Source: Pseudomonas nitroreducens
GTDB taxonomy: Bacteria; Pseudomonadota; Gammaproteobacteria; Pseudomonadales; Pseudomonadaceae
Assembly (NCBI RefSeq): GCF_024170165.1
Contig: NZ_JALJXP010000012.1
Span: 62,001 to 126,000, forward strand
Length of the DNA stretch: 64,000 nt
Direction: 5' to 3'
Made by a program: the position numbers and the translations under genes. The notes beneath the pieces are model-generated. The model did not search any database, had not been told where the DNA came from, and saw only the letters and a list, made by a program, of their open reading frames with translations. Shown here piece by piece: positions 53,245 through 62,442 of the stretch (its first letter is position 1; each line of letters starts with the position of its first letter).

Positions 53245-54306
53245 TTACTGCTTGGACTGGGCTTCTACTTCGGCTTCTACGCGGCGGTTAACAGCGCGGC
53301 CTTCGGCAGTTGCGTTGTCAGCAACCGGACGGGACTCACCGTAACCAACAGCGTTTACGCGGCCGCCTTCAACACCGTACTCGTTGACCAGTACGTCACG
53401 AACGGCGTTGGCACGACGCTCGGACAGCTTCTGGTTGTAGGCGTCGGTGCCGACGGAGTCGGTGTGGCCTTCAACGGTGGTGGAGGTGGACGGGTACTGC
53501 TTCATGAAGTCAGCCAGGTTCTTGATGTCAGCGTAGCTGTTCTCTTTAACCTTGGACTTGTCGAAGTCGAACTTCACGTCCAGCTGAACGCGAACGACTT
53601 CGGCAACAGCCGGGCAGCCATTGGCGTCAACGGTGACGTTGGCCGGGGTGTTCGGGCACTTGTCGACGTTGTCGCAGACGCCGTCGTTGTCGGAGTCGGA
53701 GCAGACTTCAGCAACCGGCTCGGGAGCCGGGGCCGGCTTGGCGCCGCCGCCGAAGTTCATGCCGACGCCCAGGCCAGCCATCCACTCGCCCTGGTGACCG
53801 TTGTCACGCTTCTCCAGGCCGTACTGGCCGTCGAGGCTGGCTTTGGCGTAGAAGTTTTCGGTGAAGTAGTACTTCAGACCGGTACCGACCATGGCCATGG
53901 TCAGGTTCTGACGGCTGCCGTTGTCGGAGTTGATGTTGGTCAGGCTCTGGTGGCCAACGCCGGCGGAAACGTACGGACGCAGGTTGCCAGCACCCGGAGT
54001 GCCGAAGTGGTAGATGGCGTCCAGAGTGCTCAGGTTGCCATGGACCTTCTTGTTGCCGGTCTCGTAGGTGCCACGTACGTCGTGGTACTCACCGTAGGAC
54101 AGAGCCAGCTCGACGTCGTCGGTCAGGAAGTAACCAACGGAGCCGCCGTACAGGTCCGCGTTCTTCATGTTGCGGGTGCTGTCGGTGAAGTAGCGCTTGC
54201 CGAATGCTTCGACTTCGACGGCGCCCTGGCCTTGAGCGAAGGCATTGACAGCGGCGGTGGCGATCAGCGAGCCAACTACGACGCCTAAGGTGTTCTTCAG
54301 TTTCAT
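53245..54306 (-). CDS. oprF: Major outer membrane porin OprF
   Basis: The OmpA-family porin and peptidoglycan-binding structural protein of Pseudomonas. It has 353 residues. A 24-residue signal peptide (MKLKNTLGVVVGSLIATAAV, NAFA) precedes the eight-stranded N-terminal barrel (about 25-185), a proline/alanine hinge (KPAPAPEP), a four-cysteine segment (CSDSDNDGVCDNVDKC...GC) and the OmpA-like peptidoglycan domain (VEGHTDSVGTDAYNQKLSER). The ATG follows a GGGGA Shine-Dalgarno. In P. aeruginosa oprF is partly SigX-dependent and sigX lies just upstream, as here. Codon use is noticeably biased toward favoured codons, as expected for an abundant protein. Confidence 0.97.
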   Translation of the reverse strand: MKLKNTLGVVVGSLIATAAVNAFAQGQGAVEVEAFGKRYFTDSTRNMKNADLYGGSVGYFLTDDVELALSYGEYHDVRGTYETGNKKVHGNLSTLDAIYHFGTPGAGNLRPYVSAGVGHQSLTNINSDNGSRQNLTMAMVGTGLKYYFTENFYAKASLDGQYGLEKRDNGHQGEWMAGLGVGMNFGGGAKPAPAPEPVAEVCSDSDNDGVCDNVDKCPNTPANVTVDANGCPAVAEVVRVQLDVKFDFDKSKVKENSYADIKNLADFMKQYPSTSTTVEGHTDSVGTDAYNQKLSERRANAVRDVLVNEYGVEGGRVNAVGYGESRPVADNATAEGRAVNRRVEAEVEAQSKQ

Positions 54307-54368
54307 CCGTTAAATCCCCATCTTGGTGGTCAATAAGTTGTCCTAACCATAGGCCGTACAACTTGGGT

Positions 54369-54390
54369 GGCAAGTTTATCAGAACTTGCC
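54369..54390 (-). terminator. Hairpin between sigX and oprF
   Basis: GGCAAGTT and AACTTGCC are 8-bp arms around a 6-nt loop in the 109-nt sigX-oprF gap. No clear T-run follows on the minus strand, so partial read-through from sigX into oprF is plausible. The oprF promoter(s), including one for SigX, should lie in this gap. Confidence 0.5.
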
Positions 54391-54415
54391 AAACAGAGAG
54401 ACAATATTTCCCGGA

Positions 54416-55006
54416 CTAAGATTCCGTCACATTCGAAAACTTTTCTCTCATTCGATCGAGTGCACGTTTGTAGCGCATCTTCGTGGCGCTAAGCCCCATG
54501 TGCATGATGTCGGCAATCTCCTGGAACTCCAGTTCCGCCACAAATCGAAGCACGAGGATTTCCCGATCAATGGGATTGACATGAACTAGCCAGCGGTCTA
54601 GCCCACCCCGTTCTTCGACTTTCGGAGCCTTCTCTTCAGAGGCTTCCTCGACTGGATCCAGACTCAGCGCATCAAGCAATCTGCGTTTACGCCGTTCCTT
54701 CCGATACTGGGTAATGCACTCGTTGTAAGTGATGCTGTACAGCCAGGTCTTGAACTTCGATTTTCCCTCGAAGTTCTTCAGACCATACAGCACCTTGAGC
54801 ATGACCTCTTGACACACATCATCGGCGTCCCGGTCGTTGCCCAGATAGCGCGCGCAGACGTTGAAGAGCGTGCGCTGGTAGCGGCGCATCAGCTCTTCAT
54901 AGGCCCGCGTCACGTGGTAGAGCTCCTCGTGGGAACGCTCCACCAGCTCCTCGTCGGTGAGCTGGCGCGGGTCATAGCGCAAGGACAGTGATTGCGGCTT
55001 GTTCAA
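54416..55006 (-). CDS. sigX: ECF sigma factor SigX
   Basis: An extracytoplasmic-function sigma factor that controls envelope, fatty-acid and oprF expression. It has 196 residues. Region 2 contains YLGNDRDADDVCQEVMLKVL and FKTWLYSITYNECI; region 4 contains NPIDREILVLRFVAELEFQE and LSATKMRYKRALDRMREKF. The start codon is TTG (MNKPQSLSLRYDPRQ), as the conserved N-terminus allows no ATG. No anti-sigma gene is adjacent; the downstream/upstream neighbours are oprF and cmpX, the usual arrangement. Confidence 0.95.
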   Translation of the reverse strand: MNKPQSLSLRYDPRQLTDEELVERSHEELYHVTRAYEELMRRYQRTLFNVCARYLGNDRDADDVCQEVMLKVLYGLKNFEGKSKFKTWLYSITYNECITQYRKERRKRRLLDALSLDPVEEASEEKAPKVEERGGLDRWLVHVNPIDREILVLRFVAELEFQEIADIMHMGLSATKMRYKRALDRMREKFSNVTES

Positions 55007-55079
55007 GTCGGGTCGGGCCAGGTCAAGTCAGCGTCCGGCGCGGCTTTGCAGAAGCCGTACCGGTAATCGGTCATCATCT

Positions 55080-55904
55080 TCAGCGACTGGTTACACGCTG
55101 ATCGAGCAGGATGCGGTTGGCGATCGACACCAGCTCACCCTCGTCTGTCAGCAGGATAGTCTTGATGGTACCAATTTCCTCGATGATGCCTTCGACATCA
55201 GCCACTTTCACCTGTTGTCCGACCTGATACAGCTCGCGCACGTAAATGCCCGCGATGATCTGCCCTGCCACCTCGCGGCTGCCCAGGCCCAGGGCCAGCG
55301 CGGCAGCCAGGCCGATGGTGATCAGCACGATGGCAATGATGTAGTTCAGCAGGTCGGTCTTGACCTCGAGCTGGCCGATGGCGACCGAGATGCTGATGAT
55401 GATGACCAGCCACTGGGCGACGCGGCCCAGGCCGTTGGCGTACTCCAGTCCGACGCCGTCGGCAGCGCCGCGCACCAGGCTGTTGGCCAGCTGAGCGAGC
55501 AGGATACCGACAATCAGCACCAGCGCCGCGCCGAATACCTTGGGCAGGTACAGCGCGAGCATGTCCAGGGTTGCCGAGACGCGCTGCAGGCCGAGGGATT
55601 CCGCCGCGGAGACGAGGAATACCAGCAGCACGAACCAGTAGATGATCTTGCCGATCAGGGTCGAGACCGGCACCTGGATGCCGGCACGGGCCAGCAGCTT
55701 GGTCAGGCCGGTACCCGCCATCAGGCGGTCGAGGCCGAGCTTGGCCAGCAGCTTGGAGAGCAGCGCATCGAGCAGTTTGGCGACGACGAAGCCCAGCAGC
55801 ACGATCACCAGCGCAGCCAGCAGGTTCGGGATGAACCCGGCCAGCTTGCCCCACAGGGTGTTCATGGCGGTCAGCAGACTTTGCGTCCAGATGTCGAATT
55901 GCAT
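55080..55904 (-). CDS. cmpX: CmpX, mechanosensitive-channel-like inner membrane protein
   Basis: A 274-residue protein with about five hydrophobic helices. Conserved TM-helix repeats (PNLLAALVIVLLGFVVAKLL, YWFVLLVFLVSAAESLG, YLPKVFGAALVLIVGILLAQ) are followed by a small beta domain (ELYQVGQQVKVADVEGIIEE), resembling MscS-related proteins. In Pseudomonas it is linked to SigX-dependent envelope homeostasis (established knowledge). It lies 73 nt upstream of sigX and 2 nt after cfrX. Confidence 0.93.
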   Translation of the reverse strand: MQFDIWTQSLLTAMNTLWGKLAGFIPNLLAALVIVLLGFVVAKLLDALLSKLLAKLGLDRLMAGTGLTKLLARAGIQVPVSTLIGKIIYWFVLLVFLVSAAESLGLQRVSATLDMLALYLPKVFGAALVLIVGILLAQLANSLVRGAADGVGLEYANGLGRVAQWLVIIISISVAIGQLEVKTDLLNYIIAIVLITIGLAAALALGLGSREVAGQIIAGIYVRELYQVGQQVKVADVEGIIEEIGTIKTILLTDEGELVSIANRILLDQRVTSR

Positions 55905-55906
55905 GT

Positions 55907-56155
55907 TCAGTCGGCCTTGTCAGCGGAAGGGGCGGAATTCTGCGCGTGGCGCGAGACGGGTGCAAGGTGCGCGGCGCCACGGCTCACGCCAATGGACAGG
56001 GCCTGGAACCAGTGCCCCATCAGGCTGAACAGATCGCCCGCGCCTACCTGGCGGTTGGCGGTCTTCAGGACGCGATCCAGGCGCGAATCGTCTCCCGGCT
56101 GTTCCGGGGGCATTCGCAGCAGATCGCGCAAGGATTCTTCAAATGGGTCGTGCAT
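55907..56155 (-). CDS. cfrX: CfrX, small conserved Pseudomonas protein
   Basis: An 82-residue soluble protein (MHDPFEESLRDLLRMPPEQP...) with no recognisable domain. It always lies between cmaX and cmpX in Pseudomonas. I chose the ATG at 56155, which has GAGGT just upstream; a GTG two codons earlier (56161) is possible. It ends 2 nt before cmpX, so it is co-transcribed. Function unknown. Confidence 0.85.
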   Translation of the reverse strand: MHDPFEESLRDLLRMPPEQPGDDSRLDRVLKTANRQVGAGDLFSLMGHWFQALSIGVSRGAAHLAPVSRHAQNSAPSADKAD

Positions 56156-56209
56156 ACGCACCTCGCCTGTGTGAGGTGCTTGACGCCCTCACCACCTCAA
56201 AAGTCACAC

Positions 56210-57208
56210 CTAGAGCCAACGCATGCGGCGGAAGATCCACCATTGGAACGCCACTATCCCGAGGATTACCAGGCAGGCCACGGCGAAGCCGTAGGGTGCA
56301 CTGGAGCCGGGAATGCCGCCGACGTTGATGCCCAGGAGACCGGTCACGAAGCTCATGGGCAGGAAAAAGCCGGTAATGATACCAAGCAGGTACATGGTGC
56401 GGTTCATCCGCTCGGTAATTCGACGATGTTCGGCTTCCTGGATCAGGCTGATGCGCTCGCGCACCAGTTCCAGTTCTTCCAGGTTGCGGGTCAGGCGGTT
56501 GTAGAGCTCGTTCCAGTAGTCAGCGTCGTCGGCCACTGTCCAGGACGCTTTGAAGCGGACCATCTGCGAGTAGATTTCCCGCTGTGGCGCCAGGTAGCGA
56601 CGCAACCCCGCGGCACGTCGTCGCAGGGTACGCAGCTGGTGCTGATCGGGAATGCTGCGCTCGTCTTCCTCGATGGCCTCTTCCATCGCGTCGAGCTGGT
56701 CGGCGAGGCCGCCGATCAGGGTGTCGACGCGGTCGGTGAGGTAGTGGGCGAGGTACAGCACCACCTCCGAGGCGGTCTTCGGCCCCGTGCCGGCATCCAG
56801 GTCGGCGCGCAGGTCGGCCACCGCCTTGAGCGGACGCAGACGCAGGGAAATCACTCGCTGCGACTCGGCGTAGACCCGCAGCGAAACCATGTCCTCCGGC
56901 ACCGCACCGGGGTTCAGGTTGACCCCGCGCAGGAACAGCAGCAGGCGTTCGCCGCCCAGGTCGACCAGGCGCGGACGGGTCGCCTCTTCCAGCAGCAGGT
57001 CGCAGGCGAATTCATTCAGGCCGCTGGACTCGCGCAGCCAGGACTGGGCTTCGGGCACACCGCGATCCCAGTGCACCCAGAGGCTTTCCTCGGGCTTGAG
57101 ATCCAGCAGCGGCAACTCGCTACGGGTGATCCGCCGACCACCACCGTGGCCGTCCAGCACGAAGCCGTCGATCAGTCCGCGCTCCGTGCCGCTTTCGTAC
57201 TGCTGCAT
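56210..57208 (-). CDS. cmaX: CmaX, CorA/ZntB-type divalent cation transporter
   Basis: A 332-residue inner-membrane protein with a large cytoplasmic N-terminal domain and two C-terminal helices (about 270-292 and 305-323). The pore signature reads GLLGINVGG, i.e. GIN instead of the GMN of magnesium CorA, as in ZntB-type zinc transporters. The ion is therefore uncertain. It is the first gene of a likely cmaX-cfrX-cmpX unit and is separated from rraA by 101 nt holding the rraA terminator. Confidence 0.92.
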   Translation of the reverse strand: MQQYESGTERGLIDGFVLDGHGGGRRITRSELPLLDLKPEESLWVHWDRGVPEAQSWLRESSGLNEFACDLLLEEATRPRLVDLGGERLLLFLRGVNLNPGAVPEDMVSLRVYAESQRVISLRLRPLKAVADLRADLDAGTGPKTASEVVLYLAHYLTDRVDTLIGGLADQLDAMEEAIEEDERSIPDQHQLRTLRRRAAGLRRYLAPQREIYSQMVRFKASWTVADDADYWNELYNRLTRNLEELELVRERISLIQEAEHRRITERMNRTMYLLGIITGFFLPMSFVTGLLGINVGGIPGSSAPYGFAVACLVILGIVAFQWWIFRRMRWL

Positions 57209-57253
57209 GCCCTTTTCCTTCGCTCAAGGTCGCTTGCGCGAGGCCCCATGAAA

Positions 57254-57281
57254 AATGCCGGAAGCTTGCGCTCCCGGCATT
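57254..57281 (-). terminator. Terminator after rraA
   Basis: AATGCCGG and CCGGCATT form 8-bp arms, with extra pairing inside, followed on the minus strand by TTTTTC, 29 nt beyond the rraA stop. Confidence 0.8.
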
Positions 57282-57309
57282 GACCCGAACTTTAGCTGGA
57301 AGGTTCGAA

Positions 57310-57798
57310 TTATTCCGGCATTTTCAACGCTTTAGGCGAGACGATGATGCCGTTGTTGTCGGCATAGACAAACTCGCCCGGACGGAAAGTGATGCCACCG
57401 AAGGTCACGGCCACGTTGAGGTCGCCAATGCCACGCTTGTCGGTCTTCATCGGATGGCTGGCCAGCGCCTGTACGCCCAGGTCGGTCTGCGCAATCACGT
57501 CGACGTCACGGATGCAGCCGTACACCACGATGCCTTCCCAGCCGCTCTTGGCGGCCTTCTCGGCCAGCATGTCACCCAGCAGCGCGCGGCGCAGCGAACC
57601 ACCACCGTCCACCACCAGCACCTTGCCCTTGCCGTCCTTCTCGACCTGCTCCTTGACCAGCGAGTTGTCTTCGAAGCACTTGATGGTGACGATCTCGCCA
57701 CCGAAGGAGTCCCGTCCACCGAAGTTGCTGAACATCGGCTCGACGACCTGGACCAGCTCCGGGTAGGCATCGCACAGATCGGGGGTGACGTAATGCAT
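57310..57798 (-). CDS. rraA: RraA-family protein (RNase E regulator / HMG aldolase-like)
   Basis: A 162-residue trimeric-fold protein. It has [38 protein letters not shown], the [10 protein letters not shown] ring motif and [20 protein letters not shown]. coli RraA binds and inhibits RNase E, while close relatives with the G-x20-RD motif act as 4-hydroxy-4-methyl-2-oxoglutarate aldolases. The conserved GCIRD arginine-aspartate keeps the second option open. I chose the ATG at 57798 ([17 protein letters not shown]), with AGGAG upstream. Confidence 0.92.
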   Translation of the reverse strand: MHYVTPDLCDAYPELVQVVEPMFSNFGGRDSFGGEIVTIKCFEDNSLVKEQVEKDGKGKVLVVDGGGSLRRALLGDMLAEKAAKSGWEGIVVYGCIRDVDVIAQTDLGVQALASHPMKTDKRGIGDLNVAVTFGGITFRPGEFVYADNNGIIVSPKALKMPE

Positions 57799-57894
57799 GG
57801 AGAAGCTCCTCTTGATGAAATCCGGCAGGGTTTCAGGCCTGGATGTGACCGAAAGCCGCAATGGCGTCACAGTCTACTCCCTGCCACGCCAAGC

Positions 57895-58869
57895 TCAAGC
57901 CTGCGCCAGAGCGCCCTGCCGTTCCGGCAGGCCACTGTGTTCCAGCCAGTATTGCAGCAGCGGCCAGACTTCACGCTGGGCCCCCTTGCTGATCAGCATC
58001 TCGACGTGGCCGAAATCCTCGGAGAAGCCCTGGCGCCTTCCCAGGTGCAGGAACTGCCGTGTCGCGGAGCCGAACTGCTCCAGCAACTTGCGGCAGGCCC
58101 AGGCAGGGTCCTGGCTATCGCCGTCGGAGCCGATGGCCAGCACCGGCAGGGAAACCTGCTGCAAACCGCCCCACCAGTCGTTGTCCTTCTCGCCGAAGCG
58201 GCCGAACAGGCTGTACCAGTGCAGGGCTTCCAGGGCCAGCCCCAACGGCTCGTCCTCCGGACCGCGCTTGAGCCGGGAACCCGACAACCCACCCATGCGC
58301 TTGAGCAGGAAGCGTCCGCCCCAGGCCACCGGAGGCAGCTTCAGCGGCCAGTAGGTGCGGCTGATCTGGCTGCCGCACAGCGCCGCGCTGGCCGCCTGCT
58401 GCTCGCCCAGGTAGCCGCCACCCAGCGCGGCAGCCAGGGTGACACCGCCGAGGGAGTGACCGATCCAGTGCGGTGCCTGACCGCTCTGTTCAACGACGAA
58501 GCTGGCAATGGCCGGCAGGTCGAAGCGCGCGTAATCGGCCACGCGATTGCGATCGTAGTCCTCGTTACGCGGCGACAGGCCATGGCCGCGCATCTCGGCG
58601 ATCCACACATCGAAGCCGGCACGCGCCAGGTGCGCGCCCAGGCCGATACCCTTGGGCGAGAACCAGAAGCGGCGGTTGGAGAAGCTGCCGTGCAACAGGA
58701 TCACCGGCACGCCACGCCGCCCCTCGGGACGGCCGAGACGCGTGACGGCCAGCTCGACGCTGGAGTCCGGACTGTTGTTCGGCTTGAGGCGGTAGACGTC
58801 CTCGGTGAGGTCACCGCGCAATTCCGCGCTGACTAGCGCGACGGGGAAGAGTTGACTGCTGCTTTGCAT
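57895..58869 (-). CDS. Alpha/beta-hydrolase, esterase-like
   Basis: A 324-residue alpha/beta-hydrolase. The nucleophile elbow is GHSLGG, the oxyanion region is ILLHGSFSNRRFW, and a late FGHVEMLIS histidine and an SDGDSQDP aspartate complete a plausible triad. The substrate is unknown. I chose the ATG at 58869 (MQSSSQLFPVALVSAEL); an upstream GTG at 58905 lies inside the ppsA terminator stem and is rejected. The Shine-Dalgarno is weak. It follows ppsA on the same strand after a terminator. Confidence 0.88.
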   Translation of the reverse strand: MQSSSQLFPVALVSAELRGDLTEDVYRLKPNNSPDSSVELAVTRLGRPEGRRGVPVILLHGSFSNRRFWFSPKGIGLGAHLARAGFDVWIAEMRGHGLSPRNEDYDRNRVADYARFDLPAIASFVVEQSGQAPHWIGHSLGGVTLAAALGGGYLGEQQAASAALCGSQISRTYWPLKLPPVAWGGRFLLKRMGGLSGSRLKRGPEDEPLGLALEALHWYSLFGRFGEKDNDWWGGLQQVSLPVLAIGSDGDSQDPAWACRKLLEQFGSATRQFLHLGRRQGFSEDFGHVEMLISKGAQREVWPLLQYWLEHSGLPERQGALAQA

Positions 58870-58889
58870 GGAATCGCTTGCATAAAAAA

Positions 58890-58911
58890 GGGCGGGTGAA
58901 ATCACCCGCCC
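58890..58911 (-). terminator. Terminator after ppsA
   Basis: GGGCGGGTGA and TCACCCGCCC form 10-bp arms around AA, followed on the minus strand by TTTTTT, 24 nt beyond the ppsA stop. Confidence 0.9.
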
Positions 58912-58934
58912 CTCTCAGGATGGAGAAGGAACCG

Positions 58935-61304
58935 TCAGGACTGGCCTTCGGCGAGGAAGAACCAGGTGTCGAGGACCGAGTCGGGGTTCAGCGACACGCT
59001 CTCGATGCCCTGTTCCATCAGCCACTTGGCGAGGTCCGGGTGGTCCGACGGGCCCTGGCCGCAGATGCCGATGTACTTGCCGGCGCGGTTGCACGCCTGG
59101 ATGGCATTGGACAGCAGCTTCTTCACCGCCGGGTTACGTTCGTCGAACAGGTGCGCGACGATGCCCGAGTCACGATCCAGGCCCAGGGTCAGCTGGGTCA
59201 GGTCGTTGGAGCCGATGGAGAAGCCGTCGAAGAACTCGAGGAACTCATCAGCCAGCAGGGCGTTGGACGGCAGCTCGCACATCATGATGACGCGCAGGCC
59301 GTTCTCGCCACGCTTGAGACCATTGGTGGCCAGCAGGTCGACGACCTGGGAGGCTTCGCCCAGGGTACGGACGAACGGCACCATCAGCTCGACGTTGGTC
59401 AGGCCCATCTCGTTGCGGACCTTCTTCATCGCGCGGCATTCGAGCTCGAAGCAGTCGCGGAAGGATTCGCTGATGTAGCGCGAGGCGCCACGGAAGCCGA
59501 GCATCGGGTTCTCTTCTTCCGGCTCGTAGAGCTTGCCGCCGATCAGGTTGGCGTATTCGTTGGACTTGAAGTCCGACAGACGCACGATGACCTTCTTCGG
59601 CCAGAAGGCCGCAGCCAGGGTGCTGACGCCCTCGACCAGCTTCTCGACGTAGAAGCCGACCGGATCGTCGTAGCCGGCGATGCGCTTCTCGACGCTTTCC
59701 TTGATGTCCGCCGGCAGGCTGGAGAAGTTCAGCAGCGCCTTGGGATGCACGCCGATCATGCGGTTGATGATGAATTCCAGGCGGGCCAGGCCCACACCTT
59801 CGTTCGGCAGCTGGGCGAAATCGAAGGCACGATCCGGGTTGCCGACGTTCATCATGATCTTGAACGGCAGGTCGGGCATGGCGTCGACCGAGTTCTGGCG
59901 GACGTCGAAGCCCAGCTCACCTTCGTAGATCAGGCCGGTATCGCCTTCGGCGCAGGAGACGGTCACGCGCTGGCCATCCTTCAGCGCCGCGGTGGCATTG
60001 CCACAGCCGACGACTGCCGGGATACCCAGTTCACGGGCGATGATCGCGGCGTGGCAGGTACGGCCGCCACGGTTGGTGACGATGGCGCTGGCGCGCTTCA
60101 TCACGGGTTCCCAGTCCGGATCGGTCATGTCGGAGACCAGGACGTCGCCCGGCTGGACCTTGTCCATCTCGGAAACGTCGTGGATCACCTTCACCGGGCC
60201 GGCGCCGATGCGCTGGCCGATGGCGCGACCTTCGACCAGGACCTTGCCTTTTTCCTTGAGCAGGTAGCGTTCCATCACATTGGCGCTGGAACGGCTCTTA
60301 ACGGTTTCCGGACGGGCCTGCACGATGTACAGCTTGCCGTCGTCACCGTCCTTGGCCCACTCGATGTCCATCGGACGCTCGTAGTGCTTCTCGATGATCA
60401 GGGCCTGCTTGGCCAGCTCGGTCACTTCGGCGTCGGACAGGGCAAATCGGGCGCGATCGGCCTTCTCCACGTCGACCACCTTGACCGATTTGCCGGCCTT
60501 GGCTTCTTCGCCGTAGATCATCTTGATGGCCTTGCTGCCCAGGTTGCGACGCAGGATGGCCGGGCGGCCGGCTTCCAGGGTCGGCTTGTGGACGTAGAAC
60601 TCGTCGGGGTTCACCGCGCCCTGCACCACGGTCTCGCCGAGGCCGTAGGCGCCGGTGATGAACACCACGTCACGGAAACCGGATTCGGTGTCCAGGGTGA
60701 ACATCACGCCGGCGGTGCCGGTTTCCGAGCGGACCATGCGCTGCACGCCGGCGGACAGGGCGACCAGTTTGTGGTCGAAGCCCTGGTGCACACGGTAGGC
60801 GATGGCACGGTCGTTGAAGAGGGAGGCGAAGACCTCCTTGGCCGCGCGGATCACGTTGTCCACGCCGCGGATGTTCAGGAAGGTCTCCTGCTGGCCGGCG
60901 AAGGAAGCGTCCGGCAGGTCCTCGGCAGTGGCGGAGGAACGCACGGCCACGGCCATGTTGTCGTTGCTGCCGGCCATCTCGGCGAAGGCCTTGCGAATCT
61001 CGGCATCCAGACGCTCGGGGAACTCGGCGTCCATCACCCATTGGCGGATCTGCGCGCCGGTCTTGGCCAGGGCGTTGACGTCGTCCACGTCCAGGGCGTC
61101 GAGCGCCGCGTGGATGCGATCGTTCAGGCCGCTCTGATCGAGGAAGTCACGGTAGGCCTGGGCGGTAGTGGCGAAGCCACCCGGTACGGAAACGCCGGCA
61201 CCGGCGAGGTTGCTGATCATTTCGCCCAGGGATGCGTTCTTGCCCCCCACATGTTCGACATCGTGGACGCCGAGCTTATCGAGGGAAACTACGTACTCTA
61301 CCAA
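58935..61304 (-). CDS. ppsA: Phosphoenolpyruvate synthase
   Basis: It converts pyruvate, ATP and water to PEP, AMP and phosphate for gluconeogenesis. It has 789 residues. It contains the ATP-grasp domain ([30 protein letters not shown]), the phosphohistidine domain with catalytic His418 ([13 protein letters not shown]) and the C-terminal PEP-binding barrel ([32 protein letters not shown] with the catalytic Cys). The divergent gene 165 nt away encodes its regulatory kinase/phosphorylase, the usual pairing. Confidence 0.97.
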   Translation of the reverse strand: MVEYVVSLDKLGVHDVEHVGGKNASLGEMISNLAGAGVSVPGGFATTAQAYRDFLDQSGLNDRIHAALDALDVDDVNALAKTGAQIRQWVMDAEFPERLDAEIRKAFAEMAGSNDNMAVAVRSSATAEDLPDASFAGQQETFLNIRGVDNVIRAAKEVFASLFNDRAIAYRVHQGFDHKLVALSAGVQRMVRSETGTAGVMFTLDTESGFRDVVFITGAYGLGETVVQGAVNPDEFYVHKPTLEAGRPAILRRNLGSKAIKMIYGEEAKAGKSVKVVDVEKADRARFALSDAEVTELAKQALIIEKHYERPMDIEWAKDGDDGKLYIVQARPETVKSRSSANVMERYLLKEKGKVLVEGRAIGQRIGAGPVKVIHDVSEMDKVQPGDVLVSDMTDPDWEPVMKRASAIVTNRGGRTCHAAIIARELGIPAVVGCGNATAALKDGQRVTVSCAEGDTGLIYEGELGFDVRQNSVDAMPDLPFKIMMNVGNPDRAFDFAQLPNEGVGLARLEFIINRMIGVHPKALLNFSSLPADIKESVEKRIAGYDDPVGFYVEKLVEGVSTLAAAFWPKKVIVRLSDFKSNEYANLIGGKLYEPEEENPMLGFRGASRYISESFRDCFELECRAMKKVRNEMGLTNVELMVPFVRTLGEASQVVDLLATNGLKRGENGLRVIMMCELPSNALLADEFLEFFDGFSIGSNDLTQLTLGLDRDSGIVAHLFDERNPAVKKLLSNAIQACNRAGKYIGICGQGPSDHPDLAKWLMEQGIESVSLNPDSVLDTWFFLAEGQS

Positions 61305-61469
61305 GGTGATCTCTCCACTATGTGTTGGAAAAGCTCATACAAGTCGGAGCGGCCCCACCCTTCTGGCCGGGGCCGGAAAAATGGGTGAGAATGCCCCGGC
61401 AAAGGGCCTTGCAAACGTGGGGCCTATCATAACCAGGATTCGATCCTACCTATAAGGCCCGCAGCGCAC

Positions 61470-62288
61470 ATGAAACGAACTGCATTCTTCATTTCCGACG
61501 GCACCGGCATCACTGCCGAAACCCTCGGCCAGAGCCTCCTGGCGCAGTTCGAGAACATCAACTTCACCAAACTGACGCGACCTTACATCGATACCGAGGA
61601 AAAGGCGCGCGTCATGGTACAGCAAATCAATCGGGCTGCGGAGGCGGACGGGGCAAGACCGATCATCTTCGATACCATCGTCAATCGTGAGATCCGTTCG
61701 GTCCTTGCGCAATCCAACGGTTTCATGATTGACATCTTCTCGACCTTTTTGTCCCCGCTCGAGCAAGAATTATCCTCAGACTCGTCGTATTCCGTCGGGA
61801 AATCCCACAGCATCGGCCATAACCCGCACTACATGGAGCGGATCGATGCGGTGAACTTCGCCCTCGACAACGACGACGGCGCCCGCACCCATTACTACGA
61901 CAAGGCCGACCTGATCCTGGTCGGCGTCTCGCGCTGCGGCAAGACGCCCACCTGCCTCTATATGGCCCTGCAATACGGCATCCGCGCGGCGAACTACCCG
62001 CTGACCGAAGAGGACATGGAGCGCCTGCAGCTGCCCAACGCGCTCAAGCCCTACAAGCACAAGCTGTTCGGCCTGACCATCGACCCCGACCGGCTCACCG
62101 CCATCCGTCACGAGCGCAAGCCCAACAGCCGCTACGCCAGCTTCGCCCAGTGCGAGTTCGAGGTTCGCGAGGTGGAAAACCTGTTCCGCCGCGAGAACAT
62201 CGCCTACATCAACTCGACGCATTTCTCGGTGGAAGAGATCTCCGCCAAGATCCTCGTCGAGAAGGGCGTGGAGCGCCGGCTAAAGTAA
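61470..62288 (+). CDS. ppsR: PEP synthase regulatory protein (kinase/pyrophosphorylase, DUF299)
   Basis: It inactivates PEP synthase by ADP-dependent phosphorylation of a threonine near the catalytic histidine and reactivates it by Pi-dependent dephosphorylation. It has 272 residues. The P-loop is [19 protein letters not shown], and other family segments are [19 protein letters not shown] and [20 protein letters not shown]. It is divergent from ppsA, sharing a 165-nt control region. A moderate GC-rich hairpin follows. Confidence 0.94.
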   Translation: MKRTAFFISDGTGITAETLGQSLLAQFENINFTKLTRPYIDTEEKARVMVQQINRAAEADGARPIIFDTIVNREIRSVLAQSNGFMIDIFSTFLSPLEQELSSDSSYSVGKSHSIGHNPHYMERIDAVNFALDNDDGARTHYYDKADLILVGVSRCGKTPTCLYMALQYGIRAANYPLTEEDMERLQLPNALKPYKHKLFGLTIDPDRLTAIRHERKPNSRYASFAQCEFEVREVENLFRRENIAYINSTHFSVEEISAKILVEKGVERRLK

Positions 62289-62317
62289 CCGGCCACCGCG
62301 AAAAATCCCCCCAACCG

Positions 62318-62338
62318 ACGGCCGGCATTACCGGCCGT
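62318..62338 (+). terminator. Hairpin after ppsR
   Basis: ACGGCCGG and CCGGCCGT form 8-bp arms around CATTA, 29 nt past the ppsR stop. The following T content is low (TCGACTTTC), so termination strength is uncertain. Confidence 0.5.
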
Positions 62339-62442
62339 TCGACTTTCTGCAGCCTTTCATTCGGACGCCTATCATTCTCTGAACCCGCGTTTTACCCGTG
62401 GCAGTTTTCACGGATCGGGCATTCCCGGCACAGGAGAGCGCC

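Noticed and set aside
58870..58905. GTG start at 58905 for the esterase
   Set aside because: It lies within the stem of the ppsA terminator and would translate the hairpin; the ATG at 58869 is preferred.
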